DNA from: Aliiroseovarius sp. Z3
GTDB taxonomy: Bacteria; Pseudomonadota; Alphaproteobacteria; Rhodobacterales; Rhodobacteraceae
Length of the DNA: 64,000 nucleotides
Assembly: GCF_029105185.1 (NCBI RefSeq)
Contig: NZ_JAFMZK010000008.1
Coordinates: forward strand, 124,001 to 188,000
Direction of reading: 5' to 3'
Shown here: one piece after another, positions 51,157-60,677 of the stretch
How positions within the stretch are numbered: the stretch's first letter is position 1
How the letters are laid out: the number at the start of each line of letters is the position of its first letter
Notes under the pieces: model-generated
What the model saw: only the letters and a program-made list of their open reading frames with translations
What the model was told of the DNA's origin: nothing
Databases searched by the model: none
Translations under genes and position numbers: made by a program

Positions 51157-51858
51157 ATGGTCAACTTAAAGGTCATAGTGATGGCATGCACTCTTGCGGC
51201 CAACGCCACATGTGCCTTGGCCGCCGACCGGCTGGTGCTTGTCGATCTCGAGGATGAAATGCTGCCCGAGCCACGCGTCACCGCCGAAGCGGTGTTCGTC
51301 GGGCTGGTGCGGCCGACCAACAACACCAACGACCCGGAGGCCGGTGAGACAATCCTTGCCGCCCTGCCCCCTGATGCGCGGTCCGCGGATGTCTGCGTGC
51401 GCGTCACCACCGAAGATGGGCGATATTTCGGTCACGCCCGCTACAGCGCCGAGGCTGGCGGCGCCAGCCCCATGACGCTGATGGATTATGTGCCCCTGCG
51501 CCCCGAGCTCAGAGACTATCAAGCAGCCGAGATTGCCGTTCTGGCGTTCCCCTGCAGCGCCGATCCCGCCCTGACTGATGTTGCCGTTGCCTCATGGCGG
51601 GCGGACGATACGGATGATCTTGGCCAGACCGTCACCGTGCTGGTGAACTCATTTCGGGCGGACGAGGCGTTTTTGATCGTCAACGATGCAAAGCAGGTGA
51701 CTTGCGTGCCAACCGCGGGTGGCGAGCGTGCCGCCTTCGATTTCAGCTGTGACATCGACGTGTCCGAGATCAAGGCCGGCGCACGTATCGCCCTTTATCG
51801 GATGCGCGGAACAAGCATCGACCCCGAAGTTGCCATTAACGTCGTTGGTTGGGAATGA
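51157..51858 (+). CDS. Exported protein of unknown function
   Basis: 233 residues from ATG 51157 (an earlier start at 51127 would put basic residues before the signal). Signal peptide MVNLKVIVMACTLAANATCALA. The rest is acidic and beta-rich with two pairs of Cys. Coupled by ATGA overlap to the membrane protein gene downstream and divergent from the trypsin-like protease. No family recognised; context suggests one functional unit with its neighbours. Confidence 0.7.
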   Translation: MVNLKVIVMACTLAANATCALAADRLVLVDLEDEMLPEPRVTAEAVFVGLVRPTNNTNDPEAGETILAALPPDARSADVCVRVTTEDGRYFGHARYSAEAGGASPMTLMDYVPLRPELRDYQAAEIAVLAFPCSADPALTDVAVASWRADDTDDLGQTVTVLVNSFRADEAFLIVNDAKQVTCVPTAGGERAAFDFSCDIDVSEIKAGARIALYRMRGTSIDPEVAINVVGWE

Positions 51859-52883
51859 GCGGTCAGGTCGCCAAAGGCGTTGGCGCTCGGCAGACGCTTC
51901 GGCGGATGAAGGCACTGATCCAGGCCGCACAGGGGCGACTGCCCTTTTTCCTGACCCTGATCGGTGTCCCCGCCCTGATCGTGCTGAGCTATTCCCGTCC
52001 GTTGGGGCAAGTCTATCTGGTCGAAGCGCGCACGTTGGGGGCCCGCGTGACCGTGGCGGGGCCGGATACGGTCTGGAAATTGCCAAACGCAACGCTTTGC
52101 TCTGATCTAGGGTCTGAAAAGGACATCAAGCGCGCCACCACCTGGACCGGCACAGGATGCAATCCGGGCCTTTTTGAAACGATCGAGCTGACCGGCACGG
52201 AAATACGGATGCCGCCCGGTGTTCAAATCCAACTGCGCGCCGAAGCCGATGGCGTGGTGCTACTTCGCCGACTGCCGGATCGGCCTGACCAGTCGGACGC
52301 GGAACCAAGCGGCATTCGCCTGACCGAAAATCACAACTGGACCCCCGGATCGCTTCTGCGGATCGAACCGGCAGACTGGCAACGGGTCACGTTGCTTGAA
52401 TTCGCCGGTGACGTCGAGATCGGACAGGAAACCGGTTCCGGGGCCAACGCCTATGTGATCGAGGGTCGATACGAGGTGCGGGAGCATTTCCTGCGCCAGT
52501 TCCGTCCATGGGGCTCAACCGGTGCCGAACCGACGACAGTCGTAACAGGATCGCTTTACCGCGGCGACCGCGTGGCGTTTCGCAAACAAAGCGCGGATAA
52601 CCTGCCCGCCGAGACCGTTCTAGCGACGGGCTTCATTGCCCCAAATCTGGATCTGACACCGGGTTTCAGCATCGTCGCATCAAGCGGTTTGGAACACAAA
52701 CAGGCGCAGTTACGCGTAAAGAGTTTCGGAACCCGCGAAACACAGGTCAAACCAACATGGATCGACCGGGCATTACGCGATCCGATGCTGCTGGCCCTTA
52801 CCGCAATTCTCGGCTTCGCCGTGACGGTCCTGACACTGGTTGTGGAGATTAAGAAGATATCTTTCAGGGCCCCCGATCAATAA
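51855..52883 (+). CDS. Bitopic membrane protein with periplasmic beta domain, unknown
   Basis: 342 residues from ATG 51855, overlapping the previous stop by 4 bp. One N-terminal helix (LPFFLTLIGVPALIVLSY) and one C-terminal helix (LALTAILGFAVTVLTLVVEI) enclose ~260 beta-rich residues that should be periplasmic, including CSDLG and GCNPG cysteines. No family recognised. Last intact gene before a degraded mobile-element region. Confidence 0.7.
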   Translation: MSGQVAKGVGARQTLRRMKALIQAAQGRLPFFLTLIGVPALIVLSYSRPLGQVYLVEARTLGARVTVAGPDTVWKLPNATLCSDLGSEKDIKRATTWTGTGCNPGLFETIELTGTEIRMPPGVQIQLRAEADGVVLLRRLPDRPDQSDAEPSGIRLTENHNWTPGSLLRIEPADWQRVTLLEFAGDVEIGQETGSGANAYVIEGRYEVREHFLRQFRPWGSTGAEPTTVVTGSLYRGDRVAFRKQSADNLPAETVLATGFIAPNLDLTPGFSIVASSGLEHKQAQLRVKSFGTRETQVKPTWIDRALRDPMLLALTAILGFAVTVLTLVVEIKKISFRAPDQ

Positions 52884-53000
52884 GTCGCCCATGCGTGTTT
52901 TATGTTTCCCTTTGGCAATGACAGTCTGAAAGAAACAATGCCTTGGGCCGACCCGCCGGACCACATGGAGATCAACACAGCCCGCATTGACGAAGTTGTT
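52884..53000. other. Gene-free stretch beside the Tn3 remnant
   Basis: An open minus-strand frame continues from the Tn3 fragment through this stretch, but its sequence no longer resembles transposase. The junction near 53000 probably marks the break where the transposase 3' part was lost. Confidence 0.5.
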
Positions 53001-53485
53001 TTGGGTTGCAAACGGGCCAAACTGGTCTGACACACGGGTATAAGCCTTTAGCCCCGGTTCGGATCCATATTTGGCGTTGACCAGATTCATTGCTTCGCCG
53101 TGCCGGGTGGTCGTAAAAACTGTCTGCCGCTGGATGCGGTTTCTCAGGCACCTCAGAACTGTGCCTCAATGACCATCGCAAGCGCACGATTGATCGCCTC
53201 GCTTTCCATATGTCAGCAAGAGATGCGCAAGGCCTGGAAGAAGTTATGCGTGTCCGTTACATCCGCCATCTTGATCAACCCGAGATCTAGGCCCTCGGCG
53301 AGCGGGACGTTTAGCAAGTCCGTCTTGTCTTTGCAGGGGACACCTGTCCTGAGATGCGTGAATGCTTCAGTAAACCCGATATCACGGTCCACTTCCTGCA
53401 TGAGATCAGTGATCCTGACACCCGGAAGTCACTTATATAGATCAAGATTGAGTGCGTCGGCTTCAGGGGCCCCGGCAGATGTCAT
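53001..53485 (-). pseudogene. tnpA: Degraded Tn3-family transposase fragment
   Basis: Three blocks in different frames read like consecutive parts of the C-terminal half of a Tn3 transposase. EVDRDIGFTEAFTHLRTG and LAEGLDLGLIKMADVT lie at 53401-53213. HMESEAINRALAMVIEAQ lies at about 53211-53158. NAKYGSEPGLKAYTRVSDQF lies at 53086-53018. An in-frame TGA at 53429-53431 breaks the sequence just before LPGVRITDL, and frameshifts and stops separate the blocks. The N-terminal half and the 3' end are missing and no terminal inverted repeats were found. It is a dead remnant of a past insertion. Confidence 0.85.
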
Positions 53486-53812
53486 AGTCGGCAACATCCC
53501 TTCAACTGGACCTGCTTGAATTCCAATCATGGCTCTATAGCCACCGGACCCAGTCTCTGAACACACCGAGGTGTCAGTGCGTCAATGCAAAAGCACGGTA
53601 CGCTATCACGCGGAACTAACGGGCGCAGGAGAAAAGGACGGATTTCGCTGCGCTACAAAAACTGATCTACATCGTGGCAGAGGTTGTGGTTGTTCATTCG
53701 CGACGCAGGAAGAGTACCAACCTCGGTTCACAGGGCGCCCTTTACCGACTCTGTATCATGTGTGCTTTTTCTATGGGCGCTCAGACCACCTCCGAGTGCG
53801 TCTCAACGAAAA
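53486..53812. other. Intergenic stretch, no gene supported
   Basis: 327 bp between the Tn3 remnant and the end of the Gfo/Idh gene. An 81-codon open frame (53571-53813 region, plus) has no recognisable product or ribosome-binding site. Base use is less regular than in neighbouring genes, consistent with decayed insertion DNA. Confidence 0.45.
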
Positions 53813-54964
53813 TTAGATACTGAGCCATATGCCGTTTGCGGTTGAAGATCGCAAACAAGCATCCACAAACGCCATCCCATGCGTGCCTTCCTCTAGATCA
53901 ACGAGCAAAGAGTGTTGGCTCAGACTTGGGCCGCTGCGATGCAGCCGTATTTCATCAGCAATGTCGGAGTAGATCGTCGCAAACGCCTCAAGATAGCCTT
54001 CGGGATGGCCACCAGGCAGTCGGGTTGCCGAGATTGCGGAGCTGGTTGCGGCGGCACCGCCCCGGGTCAGGATTTGTTTGGGTTCACCGAACGGCGTGAA
54101 GTACAGCCGGTTTGGATCCTCCTGGCGCCATTCCAATCCGCCTTTGTCACCATAGACGCGGATCGAAAGGGCATTTTCGTTACCCGGAGCAACCTGGCTG
54201 GCCCAAAGAATACCCTTTGCGCCGTCATCAAACCTTAGCAGGACCGAGGCATTATCGTCGACGGGCCGACCCGGCACAAATGAGGTCAGATCAGCGGCCA
54301 CCTGAATGGCTCGCTGTCCCGTAACAAAACAGGCCAGTTGATAGGCATGTGTCCCGATATCCCCCAACGCACCTGCGGCCCCGGTTTTGGAGGTATCGGT
54401 GCGCCAGGCGGCTTGTTTATTGCCGCTGTCTGCGGGCTCTGTCAGCCAGTCTTGCGCGTATTCCACCTGAACATGGCGCAGTGTGCCAAGAACACCTTGC
54501 GACACCATCTCGCGGGCCTGCCGAACCATTGGTGTGCCGGGATAGTTATGCGTCAACACGAACAGGGCATCCGAGTCCTTGTGTTCGGCTTGAAATTCAC
54601 GAGCCGCTTCAACAGAGGTCGTCAGCGGTTTGTCGCAAATCACGTGGATACCCGCGCGCAGGAACGCGCTGGCGACCGGTAGGTGCATGTGGTTGGGCGT
54701 CACGATTGAAACGGCCTGAATGCCATCGGGGCGGCGAGCCTCCGCGCTGGCCATTTCTTCGAAGCTTTCATAATTTCGGTCTGCCGAGATCCCTAACGCC
54801 TCGCCCGATCTTCTTGCCCGTTCGGGTTGCGATGAAAACGCACCGGCCACGAGATCGAATTGCCCATCCAAACGCGCGGCAATGCGGTGCACACCACCGA
54901 TGAAAGCCCCTTCGCCCCCACCGACCATGCCCCACCGAATGGGTGCGCGATAGCCGCCCGTCAT
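53813..54964 (-). CDS. Gfo/Idh/MocA-family sugar oxidoreductase
   Basis: 383 residues. Rossmann start WGMVGGGEGAFIGGVHR, the catalytic-Lys motif CDKPLTTS (EKP type) near residue 110, and the C-terminal-domain GALGDIGTHAYQLA with the conserved His. NAD(P)-dependent dehydrogenase of a sugar, inositol or sugar acid. Last gene of the LacI-controlled operon and coupled by ATGA to the isomerase gene upstream of it. Confidence 0.92.
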   Translation of the reverse strand: MTGGYRAPIRWGMVGGGEGAFIGGVHRIAARLDGQFDLVAGAFSSQPERARRSGEALGISADRNYESFEEMASAEARRPDGIQAVSIVTPNHMHLPVASAFLRAGIHVICDKPLTTSVEAAREFQAEHKDSDALFVLTHNYPGTPMVRQAREMVSQGVLGTLRHVQVEYAQDWLTEPADSGNKQAAWRTDTSKTGAAGALGDIGTHAYQLACFVTGQRAIQVAADLTSFVPGRPVDDNASVLLRFDDGAKGILWASQVAPGNENALSIRVYGDKGGLEWRQEDPNRLYFTPFGEPKQILTRGGAAATSSAISATRLPGGHPEGYLEAFATIYSDIADEIRLHRSGPSLSQHSLLVDLEEGTHGMAFVDACLRSSTANGIWLSI

Positions 54965-56022
54965 TGTGAAATTCCCAACATTGATTTCAGCTCTACAGGG
55001 TCACTGTCGCCGCCTGCAAAATCATCAAACGCTTTGTCCGTGACGTGAATGATATGGTCGCGAATGAAGGGCGCACCTTCGACAGCCCCGGTTTCGGGAT
55101 GTTTCAGGCAGCATTCCCATTCCAGAACTGCCCAACCCTCATAGCCATGTGTCGCGAGGCGCGAGAAAATGCCTCGGAAATCGACTTGTCCGTCACCAAG
55201 GGACCGGAACCGACCCGCCCGGTTCAGCCATGGTTGATATCCTGAATAGACACCCTGCCGGGCATCCGGATTGAACTCGGCATCTTTTACGTGAAAGGCG
55301 GTGATCCGTTCATGGTACAAGTCAATGAACCCGAGATAATCCATTTGTTGCAGCAAGAAATGGGACGGATCGTAGTTGATCGTGCAACGCTTGTGATCAT
55401 CCAATGCTTCCAGAAACATTTCGAATGTCGCCCCATCGAACACGTCTTCGCCGGGATGAAGCTCGAACGCGACGTCGACGCCGTGCGCATCGTAATGGTC
55501 GAGGATCGGACGCCAGCGCTTTGCAAGCTCGGCGAACGCTTCGTCGATCAGACCGGCGGGGCGCTGTGGCCATGGATACAGAAAGGGGAAAGCAAGTGAG
55601 CCGGTGAACGAGGCTGAGACACCCAGCCCAAGGTTGCGCGATGCCTTGGCCGCCTTGAGCATTTGGTCAACGGCCCATTGCTGTCTTGCCGCCGGATTGC
55701 CCGCCACAGATTTCGGAGCAAACGCGTCGAACTGACTGTCATATGCAGGATGCACCGCCACCAGCTGTCCCAGAAGATGGGTTGCCAACTCGGTAATCTG
55801 AACGTTGTTGTCGGCGCAAATCCCGGCAACTTCATCACAATAGTCGCGGCTTTCGGCGGCGCGGTCCAGATCAAACAGGCGCGCATCCCAAGCTGGAATC
55901 TGGACCCCTTCATAGCCAAGATTACCGGCCCATTTCGTGATCGCGCCGAGAGAGTTAAACGGCGCTTCATCACCAGCGAACTGAGCGAGAAAGATGGCAG
56001 GGCCTTTTATTGCACCCGGCAT
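54961..56022 (-). CDS. TIM-barrel sugar isomerase/epimerase (AP-endonuclease-2 family, IolE-like)
   Basis: 353 residues. The xylose-isomerase-like barrel shows the metal-site strands FELHPGEDVF (Glu), INYDPSHFLLQ (Asp/His), AFHVKDAEF (His) and AVLEWE (Glu). Large for the family, with an extended loop around YSGYQPWLNRAGRFRSLGDG that is common in dehydrogenase-coupled members. Paired with the Gfo/Idh enzyme, it probably isomerises or dehydrates the keto product. A hairpin separates it from the binding-protein gene. Confidence 0.88.
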   Translation of the reverse strand: MPGAIKGPAIFLAQFAGDEAPFNSLGAITKWAGNLGYEGVQIPAWDARLFDLDRAAESRDYCDEVAGICADNNVQITELATHLLGQLVAVHPAYDSQFDAFAPKSVAGNPAARQQWAVDQMLKAAKASRNLGLGVSASFTGSLAFPFLYPWPQRPAGLIDEAFAELAKRWRPILDHYDAHGVDVAFELHPGEDVFDGATFEMFLEALDDHKRCTINYDPSHFLLQQMDYLGFIDLYHERITAFHVKDAEFNPDARQGVYSGYQPWLNRAGRFRSLGDGQVDFRGIFSRLATHGYEGWAVLEWECCLKHPETGAVEGAPFIRDHIIHVTDKAFDDFAGGDSDPVELKSMLGISQ

Positions 56023-56047
56023 ATGAGCCTCCTTTAAAACTGTGGTC

Positions 56048-56076
56048 TGTCGGGGCCTTCGAAGAAAGCCCCGACA
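56048..56076 (-). terminator. Intercistronic stem-loop after the sugar-binding protein gene
   Basis: Perfect 9-bp arms TGTCGGGGC / GCCCCGACA with an 11-base loop lie directly after the binding-protein stop and 25 bp before the next start. No T-run. Such hairpins usually stabilise binding-protein mRNA or partly attenuate downstream genes, so that the binding protein is made in excess. Confidence 0.65.
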
Positions 56077-56087
56077 AGGTCAGTTGA

Positions 56088-57212
56088 TTACTTGCCACCC
56101 CAACGTGCCGGATAGTCTGGCATGTTTTCGCAGCCGCAAGCCGCGTAATGCAGCGGAGGCATGGATGGGTTCACGAAATCTGCCAGATTGTCGTTTGTGA
56201 TGGCGGGTTGTGGCAGGTTCCATTCCGGCCCCGGGATCGCTTCGCCGTCCAAAATCTTCAGCGCGGCCAGAATGGGCGTTCGCCACTGATATGTTGGATA
56301 GGTCGGCGCAATGGTGTTCATCCCGATCTCTTGCCATTTCTGCAAGAAGTCCTGCTGATCTTCGCCCGTGACGATCGGTACATCCAGCCCCATATCCTCG
56401 AAGGCTTCGATGGCGGCAACCGATGTTGCGCCCGCGTCCATCCAGACCGCGCCCAACTGGTTTCCACGCTGGATATAGTCTTCAACAATTGCCTTGGTTT
56501 TGGCGCGGTCACCATCGGTGAATTCAGCACCAACGATGTTCAGACCGGCTTCCTCCAGAATGCGTTTGGCGGCTGAATAGCGGGTTTCCAACACGTCCAC
56601 ACCGGGCAGGATGCGCAGCATCAACACGTCCGAGCCAGCCGGCGCATTGGCAGCAATAAACTCGCCCGATTGAATCCCGAAGCCATAACCACCGACTGGT
56701 TTGATGAATGTCACCGGGCAATTTGTATTCACACCACGGTCAAACACGATGACGGGCAATTGCTCGCAGGCTTTTTCAACGGCAGGGGTTAGCGCCGCAG
56801 TCGTGTTTGGCGATACAATCAGCGCATCACAGGTGCCACCGGCCAGCAGGTCTTCGATATCCGCGATCTGTTTGTCGTCCGAACCTTCGGCGTCCGTCAC
56901 CACAAAATTTGCGATGTTGTCATGCAGGTCTACCTCGGCCTGCATGGTGTTCCACCCGACGACACGCCAGGGGTTGTTCACACCCGCATTCGAAAAACAA
57001 ATTGTATGCGGGCCGTCTTTCTTGAAGGCCGACGTATCGGCCATAACGTCCCCATAGTATTGCAACCAAGGTGTTTCTGCCGCGCCATTGGCCGTTGCCG
57101 CCAACATATCTTTTTGCTTTGCAAACTCGACCGGGTCGTCAAAGTTCTGCGCGTGGGCAGGCAGGGCCACCGCGAGCGCGGTCAGGGCTGTCGCCGCAAA
57201 CTTGTAAAACAT
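56088..57212 (-). CDS. Sugar ABC transporter periplasmic binding protein
   Basis: 374 residues from ATG 57212, with AGAGGAGGAA upstream; the open frame continues to 57938 only as a shadow of the permease gene. Signal peptide (FAATALTALAVALPAHA). Periplasmic-binding-protein-1-like fold: ICFSNAGVNNPWRVVGW, ALIVSPNTTAALTPAVEKAC, VWMDAGATSVAAIEAFEDMG. RbsB-related, longer than ribose-binding proteins. Ligand unknown; the operon enzymes suggest a ketose or polyol. Confidence 0.93.
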   Translation of the reverse strand: MFYKFAATALTALAVALPAHAQNFDDPVEFAKQKDMLAATANGAAETPWLQYYGDVMADTSAFKKDGPHTICFSNAGVNNPWRVVGWNTMQAEVDLHDNIANFVVTDAEGSDDKQIADIEDLLAGGTCDALIVSPNTTAALTPAVEKACEQLPVIVFDRGVNTNCPVTFIKPVGGYGFGIQSGEFIAANAPAGSDVLMLRILPGVDVLETRYSAAKRILEEAGLNIVGAEFTDGDRAKTKAIVEDYIQRGNQLGAVWMDAGATSVAAIEAFEDMGLDVPIVTGEDQQDFLQKWQEIGMNTIAPTYPTYQWRTPILAALKILDGEAIPGPEWNLPQPAITNDNLADFVNPSMPPLHYAACGCENMPDYPARWGGK

Positions 57213-57244
57213 TTCATTTCCTCCTCTGTGGTTTGTTAGGGCGC

Positions 57245-58198
57245 CTATCCCCCGGATCGGCGTCGTCGATATCCGGCGATCACCACCGCCGAAATCAGAA
57301 TGAGCCCCTGCACCACGTCGCGAATGGGCTTTGGAAAACCCAGAATGTTGAGCAACGTGAACATGGCTTGTAGAACAAGTGCGCCTGCGATGGTGGCACC
57401 GACCGTTCCGCGGCCCCCCAAAAGCTGTGCGCCACCGATCACCGCCGCCGTGATCGCTTGCAACTCCAGCCCAACACCGACATCGGTTGAGACACCGGCA
57501 AAACCACCAAGCAATATGCCTGCGATAACGGCTGATACGGATGACATGACAAACGCAACCACCCGTGTTTGGGTCAGCGGAACGCCTGCCAGCATTGCGG
57601 CTTTCGGGTTGTCTCCCATCGCGACCAGCCGCTTGCCATAATTGGTGCGGTGCATCAGCCACCACATTGCAGCACAGATCACCACCATCACGATGACAGC
57701 GACGGGCAGGATTTTGATGACCGGCAGATCCTTGATCAGATAGCGACCGAAGAACCGGAAGTTCTCGGGCAGATATCCGCGTGGCGCGCCGCCTGACCAT
57801 GTCAACGCGACACCCCCCAACGTGATCATCATCCCAAGCGTCGCGATGATCGAGGGCACTTTCAGCCACGATACGACCAGAGCGTTCACGGTGCCGACGA
57901 CGACTCCTACGGCAAGCATGGCCGTGATCACCCACCATGTGGCGCTGGCATCTCCGTCAAGCAGGATCGAGCTGCCGATGACAGTCAATGTCACCAATGC
58001 ACCCGCCGACAGATCGAAACCACCAGAGTTAATGACGTAAAGCTGCCCAACCGCCAGGATCGCAATCGGGGCCGCGCGTTTGAAGAAGTTCATGTAACCG
58101 GCGGGTTGCAGGAAATAAGGCGACAGGATCGCAATCGCAACGAACAAGAGCAGCAGCACCAGAAAGACCGGGTTCATGTGTTTTAGGCGGTTGATCAT
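57245..58198 (-). CDS. Sugar ABC transporter permease (RbsC family), second of two
   Basis: 317 residues, about nine membrane helices. Conserved EAA-like loop MGDNPKAAMLAGVPLTQTRV and the GGAQLLGGRGTVGATIAGAL segment of branched sugar permeases. Overlaps the first permease gene by 4 bp (ATGA). The two permeases likely form a heterodimer. Confidence 0.92.
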   Translation of the reverse strand: MINRLKHMNPVFLVLLLLFVAIAILSPYFLQPAGYMNFFKRAAPIAILAVGQLYVINSGGFDLSAGALVTLTVIGSSILLDGDASATWWVITAMLAVGVVVGTVNALVVSWLKVPSIIATLGMMITLGGVALTWSGGAPRGYLPENFRFFGRYLIKDLPVIKILPVAVIVMVVICAAMWWLMHRTNYGKRLVAMGDNPKAAMLAGVPLTQTRVVAFVMSSVSAVIAGILLGGFAGVSTDVGVGLELQAITAAVIGGAQLLGGRGTVGATIAGALVLQAMFTLLNILGFPKPIRDVVQGLILISAVVIAGYRRRRSGG

Positions 58199-59160
58199 GC
58201 CTCGATCCTCCGGCTGCGCATCGCATAGACCGCGACGGCGGCAACGATGATGACCCCCCGCAGGATTTGCTTGGCGAACGCGTCAACGCCTGCAAGGTTG
58301 AATATTGAGTCAATCAGCGAAAAGATCATGACCCCCATCAGCGTGCCCCAGACGCCCCCGCGTCCGCCGGAAAGCGCCGTGCCGCCGATCACCACAACCG
58401 CGATGGATTCCAGATCATAGACGCCATCCCGACCGATCCATGGGGCACCTGATTGCAATCGGCTTGCCAAATAAAGCCCTGCTATTGTTGCACAAACCGA
58501 GCAAATAATATGCGCAGTGATCACCACGCGCGTTGTCCGCATACCCGCAAGTTTTGCGGCTTCTGGATTGCCGCCAACGGAATAGATATTCGATCCAGGT
58601 TTCGTAAACCGCAGGAAGACCCAGGCCGCGATCGTCAGACCAATGAGGAACAGCAAGCTGACCGACACGCCGCCGACCTGTCCATAGGCAAAGGTCTGAA
58701 ACTCATCGGGAACAGCACCGGCAAAGTTGTTGAACGCCGCGCTGAGCAGACCCTGCAACACCAAAGCCATACCCAGCGTCGCGATCAGGGGATTGACCTC
58801 GAACTGGGTAATCACAAGCCCATTGATCAGGCCGACAACGACGCCAACCACAAGCACCGTGACGACTGCAGGCAGCATCATCGCCGGATCACCGGACATT
58901 ATTGCAGATGCCAGGACCGCCGAGACCGAGATCAGGTTTGCCACGCTCAGGTCAATTGATGCGATCAGAATGGCGAAGGTTTGGCCAACCGCTGTGATCC
59001 CCAAGGCGATTGACCGACCCAGCAACCCAAGAAGGTTCTCGACCGTCAGATATTGGGTTTGATCGGTGATGATCGCAACGGCTACGTAAATTGCTATCGC
59101 GACCAGCAACAACAGAAAAGGGGCAAGAGCCGACAGGTTTTTGCGTCCAAACCGCTTCAT
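58195..59160 (-). CDS. Sugar ABC transporter permease (RbsC family), first of two
   Basis: 321 residues, about nine membrane helices. ATPase-contact loop VGGNPEAAKLAGMRTTRVVI, then IAVVVIGGTALSGGRGGVWGT. Overlaps the ATPase gene by 4 bp. Paralogous to the next gene, indicating an old duplication. Confidence 0.92.
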   Translation of the reverse strand: MKRFGRKNLSALAPFLLLLVAIAIYVAVAIITDQTQYLTVENLLGLLGRSIALGITAVGQTFAILIASIDLSVANLISVSAVLASAIMSGDPAMMLPAVVTVLVVGVVVGLINGLVITQFEVNPLIATLGMALVLQGLLSAAFNNFAGAVPDEFQTFAYGQVGGVSVSLLFLIGLTIAAWVFLRFTKPGSNIYSVGGNPEAAKLAGMRTTRVVITAHIICSVCATIAGLYLASRLQSGAPWIGRDGVYDLESIAVVVIGGTALSGGRGGVWGTLMGVMIFSLIDSIFNLAGVDAFAKQILRGVIIVAAVAVYAMRSRRIEA

Positions 59161-60677
59161 GAGGCCTCAAGCTCCAAGTGGGCTTCGGTCGCAGCGTGCA
59201 TCACCTCGGCTTCGCTGACACCATGTCCGAATTCCGCAACGATTTTCCCGTCGCTCATCACCAGCACGCGGTCTGAGATGCCTAAGACCTCGGGCAGGTC
59301 AGATGAAATCGCCATCACGGCAGCACCCGCTTGTGCGAGTTCGCGCATCTGGGCGTAAATTCCAGCCTTGGTGTTGACGTCGATCCCGCGTGTTGGCTCG
59401 ACAAAAATCAGAACTTTTGGTTTCAACGAAAGCCAGCGCGCCACGATGGCTTTTTGCTGATTGCCGCCCGACAGGGACTGAATCTCAGCCTCATAACTTG
59501 CAGCGCGCAGATCAAACGCATCAAAAGCACGGTCCATCTGGTCGAGCGTGGAAATCGGTGTTTTATCCGGGTGCCCCAGTGCGGGTGAAAATGCGCGCGC
59601 AGACAACATACCGTTGTCACGCACCGACTGCATCAACACCAAGCCATCCGCTTTCCGGTCGCCCGGCAGCATGGCGATGCCAGCTTTTGCCGCCTGCCGG
59701 GGGCTGGTCAATGTGGCAGGCTGCCCGTCAATCGTAACTTCGCCGCGGTCAAACGGATCTGCGCCGAACAAGGCGAGCGCCAAGGCGGTCCGACCTGCAC
59801 CCTGCACGCCTGCAAATCCTGTGATGTGGCCCGCGCGCAGATCAAGGTTGATGTCGAATAACCGATCGTTTCCACCGTTGCGAACGGCCAAGATCACTTC
59901 ACCAACTTCGTCAGGGTTCGCGGGGTCAGGGTAAAAGTGCCCAATGTCTCGCCCAACCATCGCTTCCACGATTTGCGCGGTTTCAGGCACGTCATCGAAC
60001 GAGGCCGCGACCTTGCCATCTTTGATGACCGTAACCCGATCTGCCAGCCTGCGGATTTCACGCATGCGATGAGTGATGTAAACGATGGACCGACCCTGCG
60101 TGCGCAGGTCATCGACCAACTGAAACAGCAGCTCGCATTCCGTATCGTTCAATGCCGCTGTCGGCTCATCCATGACAATAACGCGAGCATTCAATGATAG
60201 TGCTTTTGCGATCTCAACCATCTGTTGCTGAGCCACGTCCAGTTCACCGACCAGAGTATCTGGTTCGAACTGGTGCCGGTCACCAAACAAGGCAAGCACA
60301 TCCTGCGTCTCGGTTCGCATGCGATGTGAGTCCAGCACCCCCCAGCGCAACGTCGGCTCGCGCCCAAGGAAAATATTCTCTGCCACTGTGCGGTCCGGGA
60401 GCAGCGAAAACTCCTGATAGATCACGCTGACCCCTTGGGCGAGACTTTCAAGCGGGTGTGAAAACCTGACCTTCTTGCCGAACAAGAAGGTCTGTCCACC
60501 GTCGGCCTGATATACACCGGACAACACTTTCATCAGGGTTGACTTGCCAGCGCCATTCTCTCCGACCAGTGCATGGACCTCACCGGCTCGGGCGGCAAAG
60601 CTGACAGAATCCAACGCTTTGATGCCCGGGAAGGTCTTGGTGATGTCCTTCATCTCGAAAGCGATGTCGCCGGTCAT
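59157..60677 (-). CDS. Sugar ABC transporter ATPase with two nucleotide-binding domains (RbsA family)
   Basis: 506 residues from ATG 60677, chosen because it overlaps the previous stop as ATGA like the other genes here; ATG 60689 is an alternative. First domain: Walker A GENGAGKSTLMKVL, a signature-like LDVAQQQMVEIAKAL, Walker B VIVMDEPTAAL. Second domain: degenerate P-loop GVQGAGRTALALALFG and signature LSGGNQQKAIVARWL, the normal asymmetry of RbsA/MglA/XylG proteins. Confidence 0.94.
   Translation of the reverse strand: MTGDIAFEMKDITKTFPGIKALDSVSFAARAGEVHALVGENGAGKSTLMKVLSGVYQADGGQTFLFGKKVRFSHPLESLAQGVSVIYQEFSLLPDRTVAENIFLGREPTLRWGVLDSHRMRTETQDVLALFGDRHQFEPDTLVGELDVAQQQMVEIAKALSLNARVIVMDEPTAALNDTECELLFQLVDDLRTQGRSIVYITHRMREIRRLADRVTVIKDGKVAASFDDVPETAQIVEAMVGRDIGHFYPDPANPDEVGEVILAVRNGGNDRLFDINLDLRAGHITGFAGVQGAGRTALALALFGADPFDRGEVTIDGQPATLTSPRQAAKAGIAMLPGDRKADGLVLMQSVRDNGMLSARAFSPALGHPDKTPISTLDQMDRAFDAFDLRAASYEAEIQSLSGGNQQKAIVARWLSLKPKVLIFVEPTRGIDVNTKAGIYAQMRELAQAGAAVMAISSDLPEVLGISDRVLVMSDGKIVAEFGHGVSEAEVMHAATEAHLELEAS

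Noticed and set aside
52773-53090. 105-codon minus-strand open frame as an intact gene
   Set aside because: Its first ~30 residues are a Tn3 transposase piece and the rest is unrelated antisense of the preceding membrane protein gene, so it is a chance fusion frame.
57213-57938. Extension of the sugar-binding-protein frame to 57938
   Set aside because: The added ~240 residues are the out-of-frame mirror of the permease gene; the signal peptide begins at 57212.
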